A stretch of 64,000 bases of DNA from Siderastrea radians (taxonomy: Eukaryota; Cnidaria; Anthozoa; Scleractinia; Rhizangiidae), in contig OZ024887.1 in assembly GCA_964017195.1 (NCBI GenBank), forward strand, positions 60,566,811 through 60,630,810. The letters run 5' to 3'. Below the pieces are notes generated by a model. That model was not told the DNA's origin, ran no database searches, and worked only from the letters and a program-made list of their open reading frames with translations. This document shows, piece by piece, positions 60,493 to 64,000 of this stretch (position 1 is its first letter; every line of letters starts with the position of its first letter). Made by a program: the position numbers and the translations under genes.

Positions 60493-61779
60493 CTCTTCAT
60501 CTGAACTAGCAGCGCTTCTTCGTAAAGCAACAGAGTACATCCGCTTAGCTGTCTCCAGCCCTCCCCAGTCCTTACTCGACTTACCCTTGTTCTTCAGCGC
60601 CGTGTGAGCCCTAACGAGCTCTTTCAACACGTTCATGAGACGCGACTCCAAGATCGGCACTATCGTTCTCAACTCGTCAAAATTTATCTCGGAACTAGAT
60701 TTTTCGTGGTCTTCCGAACTTTCTCCACTTTTTAAGCCTTTTTCGCTACAGCTTTTACTTCCTTTTTCGTCCTTTAACGTTCCTAGATATTCCAAAGCTT
60801 TCCTAGTTGCGAACAGATACTCCAGAGCTGATTGTAAACTTCGAATCGCTGCCGCGGATCCACCGTAGGTTGTCACGTGATACTCGCACATGGCGACTTG
60901 CTCTAGGTGAATCCGTACATACTCACAGGGGTACTGTTCTGCTCTCAGACTCACAGCCGCCTTGCTGTAATGCAACTCAGCCAGCGAGCGCGCTTTCTTC
61001 TTTGTGTGATCGACAGCCTAAAAACAAAAGAAACGCCCGTTAGTTTTCACTCCTAGAAATGCAAAACAACTAAGTTGACAATGAAAACGAATATAAGAAA
61101 TGATCATAAATGTGAACTGCGAAAGAAACGATTTACGAGTGCGCTAGGTTTCCTAGCACGCAGATTTTGGAGCCAATCTTGAGCGCGCTGTCGAACGTCC
61201 GAGGTAAAAGTGAATTTTCTCGCCTCTTGTTTCAAAACGAGCTAGCCATTCTTTAAATGTTACGTCTAGCATTTCCGTGACTGGAGTTACATTACTCGGC
61301 TACATGAATTAAAGTTCATGAGTGAGCTACACCTCATGATCCCAGGTACACTACCTAACATGAGTTTGGCCCCAATTCCAAGACTCGAGGTGTAGCAAGG
61401 GTTTGCACGTAGGTTTTCCGAGCCACACTTGTACGCATTGCCGAGCGTCCGAGATAAGGCGGAATCTCACGCCTCATGCTTCAAAACGAGCTAGCAGTTC
61501 TACAGATTCAACGTCCAGCATTTCAGTCACTGGGTTTACTAAGCACTGCGCTTATCTTCTTTTTATTTTTTATTTTTTACGGGAAAGGAGAAGCTTCACA
61601 CGTCTCACCTGATTTCTGTATGAATTGTGGTAAAGAGACGCCAGTCGGTGGTGTATGGAGAACATCCGATAATCCAGCTGTTGGGCAGACTGACGTCTTA
61701 GATGCCACACTGACGCTGAGCTATACGACTCACACAAACGGAGCGCTTTCATCATGAGCTCAGTGACCTCTTGTTCAAC
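60421..61779 (-). CDS. EDRF1: EDRF1-like protein, C-terminal exons (partial)
   Basis: Two exons, 61779-61609 and 61017-60421, join in phase 0 and give the last 255 residues, ending at TGA 60421. The first reads VEQEVTELMMKALRLCE and FSIHHRLASLYHNSYRNQ; the second LAELHYSKAAVSLRAEQYPC, EYVRIHLEQVAMCEY and AKRMYSVALRRSA. This order and these helices match the C-terminus of erythroid differentiation-related factor 1, a large TPR-containing nuclear protein (about 1,200 aa in human) whose molecular role is poorly known. The earlier exons should lie beyond 61779 on the minus strand; I could not identify any before the window end. The segment after EYLGTLKD is Ser/Glu/Lys-rich and variable. Downstream of the stop lies a row of decayed copies of this last exon. 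Confidence 0.85.
61140..61545. repeat. Tandem duplication in the EDRF1-like intron
   Basis: Two related segments of about 150 bp, near 61140-61290 and 61395-61545, share CAAAACGAGCTAGC, CGTCCGAG and GTC-AGCATTTC boxes. The intron between the last two EDRF1-like exons is therefore largely made of a decayed duplication. Confidence 0.7.
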
Positions 61780-64000
61780 CTGATGTTAAAACAAGGAACG
61801 GAGGTATAAGGTGCGTTAAGTCACACACAGTCCGCAGAGTTTTCCCTGGTTTATATAGCAAGAGGCAACTGGAAATATGACTACTATCCCCGGATGGGAT
61901 GCTAGTTCAACAAGGTTACCCTTTACATGTTATTGTTTATTTTTTCCTCATGATGCGATTTGTCAGTTATTCATGAGTGGTTTGACTTCGCAAGAGGTTC
62001 GAGATTCTACTACTTAGGGAATATCCCATGCATGACTCATTGTTTCGCAGAAAAAACCTCGTATGTTAATTTCAAATCAGAGGATTCTTGGTAATAGATT
62101 CTTGGTTAAAAAGGAATCTCTTCACACAGACATTCTGGGGGGAGGGGGAGCGGACTAAAGAGGTGGAACAGAAGGATAGACGATAGAACCTCTCCATCCA
62201 CAGGGTCCAGAGGAGTTAAATTTGTACGCAAGAATTATCCTTCGTACATCTTACCATATAAAATACATAACCACGTCATTTGATCAATAAATTTGCCCAA
62301 TGCAACCTTTGTGAATCCAATTTGAACGGCTTTCTTCTCTTTCCATACGCTGTATTTCTCGATCTCGATCTCGCTTAGTATGCCATATCGTCCGCCATAT
62401 TGAAAATTGCTATTACCCGCAGACCATTCTTCCCCGGTCGCCTAACACGTTGTCCGAAAGCGAAGCTTTCCGAACGAGGCACGAAGTGCCGAGTATTACT
62501 TAGTGTAAGTCGATCTCAGTGATCCTAAGAGCCCACAGTAATTTGACCTGCGGTAAAAATATAGGTAACGCGAGTAACGCAAGTTCGCAGCAAATTGTGT
62601 CGGTTGTCTTTCGCAAGGAAAACTAAACGTTCTGCTCGAACTTTGCTCCTCTGTACCCTGTGCTCCATCATACGGACACCTCCCTGTTACGGGCAGTTCA
62701 CCTGGTAACAGAAAGACCCAATTCATAAAAAATCTACCTCAGTCTATACCCGTAACACGTCACTCAAGCCTCTGCCATTGGTGTCCGAATCAACGAAAGC
62801 TGACTACCTTAGATTACTGCGAAGTTTGAGCGGTTTTCAATTGAGTGTTGAAAGCAATTTGCGTCCGCTTTGGTTTTGCTTTACTACGTTCAGTGATTAG
62901 TTAAAATTACTCGCTCCACCTTCTCAGCCAATCGGATGTAAAACCAAAACCAATCGGGACTACATGTATATGATTTAAAAGTATCATATATCTTTGAGAT
63001 TAATTATGAAATTGCGTGATATTTCTAAACGACTGTTAAAATCAAGTGATACGTTGAAGCCTATTTTGCCTGCGCTATCCCTACAGATATCTTCACTGAG
63101 CATGCACTGATTTCCTCTTTGAATGGTAGGCTCCTTAAAAAGTATTCAGCAGTTAAAATGCGTCAACAACAATAATTTTAGCTTCCCGTAGCGCGTTACA
63201 TCACATGTGCTTCCAGAGCAGTTTTTTGCCGGCTTAAAGGCGTACTTGAACAAAGCAAACTTAAAAACCCACAAGAAGGACAGTCTTCTGAAGGAACTGT
63301 AGTGCTATATGAAACAAGCTAGTTATGTGGTTTCTTTTACAATGGTTTATAATTTACATCGGGCCACCATTGTAACCCGTGGACTTGCTAAAAAGTTATC
63401 TGGTTACATCTATTTTGAAATTTTGACGGGTTACATTGGTAACCCGTAAACACGCGCCGCAAATGTCCTCAGCTCTTTGATTATTATGTCCAGATCGTAG
63501 TAGAAATAGCTCGTTTCGTTTATTTTATATGATACCGGTGCAAAAAAGGCATTGCGCTGTTATGAAAAAAGCGTTGGGAATAATTTGAGCTGGATTTTAG
63601 TGTCTGCTGGAGTATAAGTATGACGCCTCCATTTACTCCGGTATTTTACAAGCCGTCTAAAGTCGGTGATGTTATTTGATTTAGGCGCTGTGCATATCTT
63701 ATTTTGGAATTTTCAAACGCTTCTTTTCTTGTCACATCGCATCACATCAAGTGATAAGCGTTTTCTGTTGGCTTAAGGCTTGGACACCTAGCACAATGGT
63801 TAAACGCAGTTGTATGGGGGTGATTTTGGTGTCCTCTCTTCACTGGTACATGTTGGTCTGTAGCCAATGCCAGTTTTCTGTGTTTTAGGCGTAAACGAAA
63901 GGTTTGGCTTCTCCTCTCTCCATTTTGGAAAACTTCAGAGCCGTCTGAGACACCACGCATTTTTTCCCAACCATATATACTTGTCAATTTTCAAGAAGTA
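61780..64000. other. Upstream intron or flank of the EDRF1-like gene
   Basis: No further exon could be recognised. It contains the truncated family A element at 62828-62966 and, at about 63340-63460, opposed GGTTACAT and GTAACCCGT motifs. Open frames at 62496-62726 and 63742-63987 (minus) have no recognisable domain. Confidence 0.4.
62828..62966. mobile_element. MITE-like element, family A copy 4 (half)
   Basis: Begins GAGCGGTTTTCAATTGAGTG and continues with TTTGGTTTTGCTTTACTACG and GTAAAACCAAAACCAATCGG, close to the copy at 13729; the right half is missing. Confidence 0.85.

Noticed and set aside
61980..62020. GGTTCGAGATTC as a tRNA B box
   Set aside because: No A box at suitable distance and no cloverleaf stems.
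62496..63987. Minus-strand frames upstream of the EDRF1-like exons as further exons
   Set aside because: No match to EDRF1 helices and no fitting splice phases.

Overview
The window is animal nuclear DNA, most likely from a cnidarian and probably a stony coral or close hexacorallian. It is AT-rich, has intron-containing genes with canonical GT-AG splice sites, and is packed with short inverted-repeat elements. The genes assemble into animal families, and several repeats resemble families I recall from anthozoan genomes. No bacterial feature (operon, CRISPR, rRNA) was seen.

Four genes can be read with good support. (1) A 19-exon M17 (leucyl aminopeptidase family) gene runs on the minus strand from 40861 to 13136; all exons join in frame to 516 aa with every expected metal and catalytic residue. 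(2) Head-to-head with it, 224 bp between start codons, a two-exon PRR5/PRR5L-like gene (mTORC2 subunit, 317 aa) runs on the plus strand, 41086-43782. (3) A three-exon UBTD2-like gene (235 aa) lies on plus, 49109-54477. (4) The last two exons of an EDRF1-like gene lie on minus, 61779-60421; its remaining exons are beyond the window or not recognised.

Less certain coding material: an intronless 223-aa multi-transmembrane ORF of unknown function (8221-8892, minus) with a broken tandem paralogue about 3 kb away (11240-11880); a decayed copy of a large CXC-domain protein family (2541-5705); and a THAP zinc-finger fragment with one zinc ligand replaced (27406-27732), inside an aminopeptidase intron in opposite orientation.

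The rest is mostly repeats. Aminopeptidase intron 12 holds a decayed Ty3/gypsy-type LTR retrotransposon (20462-25279) with both LTRs, a 4-bp target duplication, and a missing integrase core. Intron 10 holds a degenerate minisatellite bracketed by TGTCAGGGCTCGA ends. The window also has at least four copies of one 260-bp inverted-repeat element, two copies of an AAAGGRRCTATGTCACG element, a MITE with a 9-bp target duplication, a tRNA-derived SINE, nested elements in the PRR5 intron, and several long hairpins. The most unusual structure is a row of about six decayed copies of the last ~145 bp of the EDRF1-like coding exon, lying immediately downstream of that gene.

I did not find convincing evidence of a wholly new biological system. 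The best leads are the EDRF1 3'-end array, the unknown membrane-protein family, the CXC-domain repeat family, and the shared aminopeptidase/PRR5 promoter with its TCACGTGA box.
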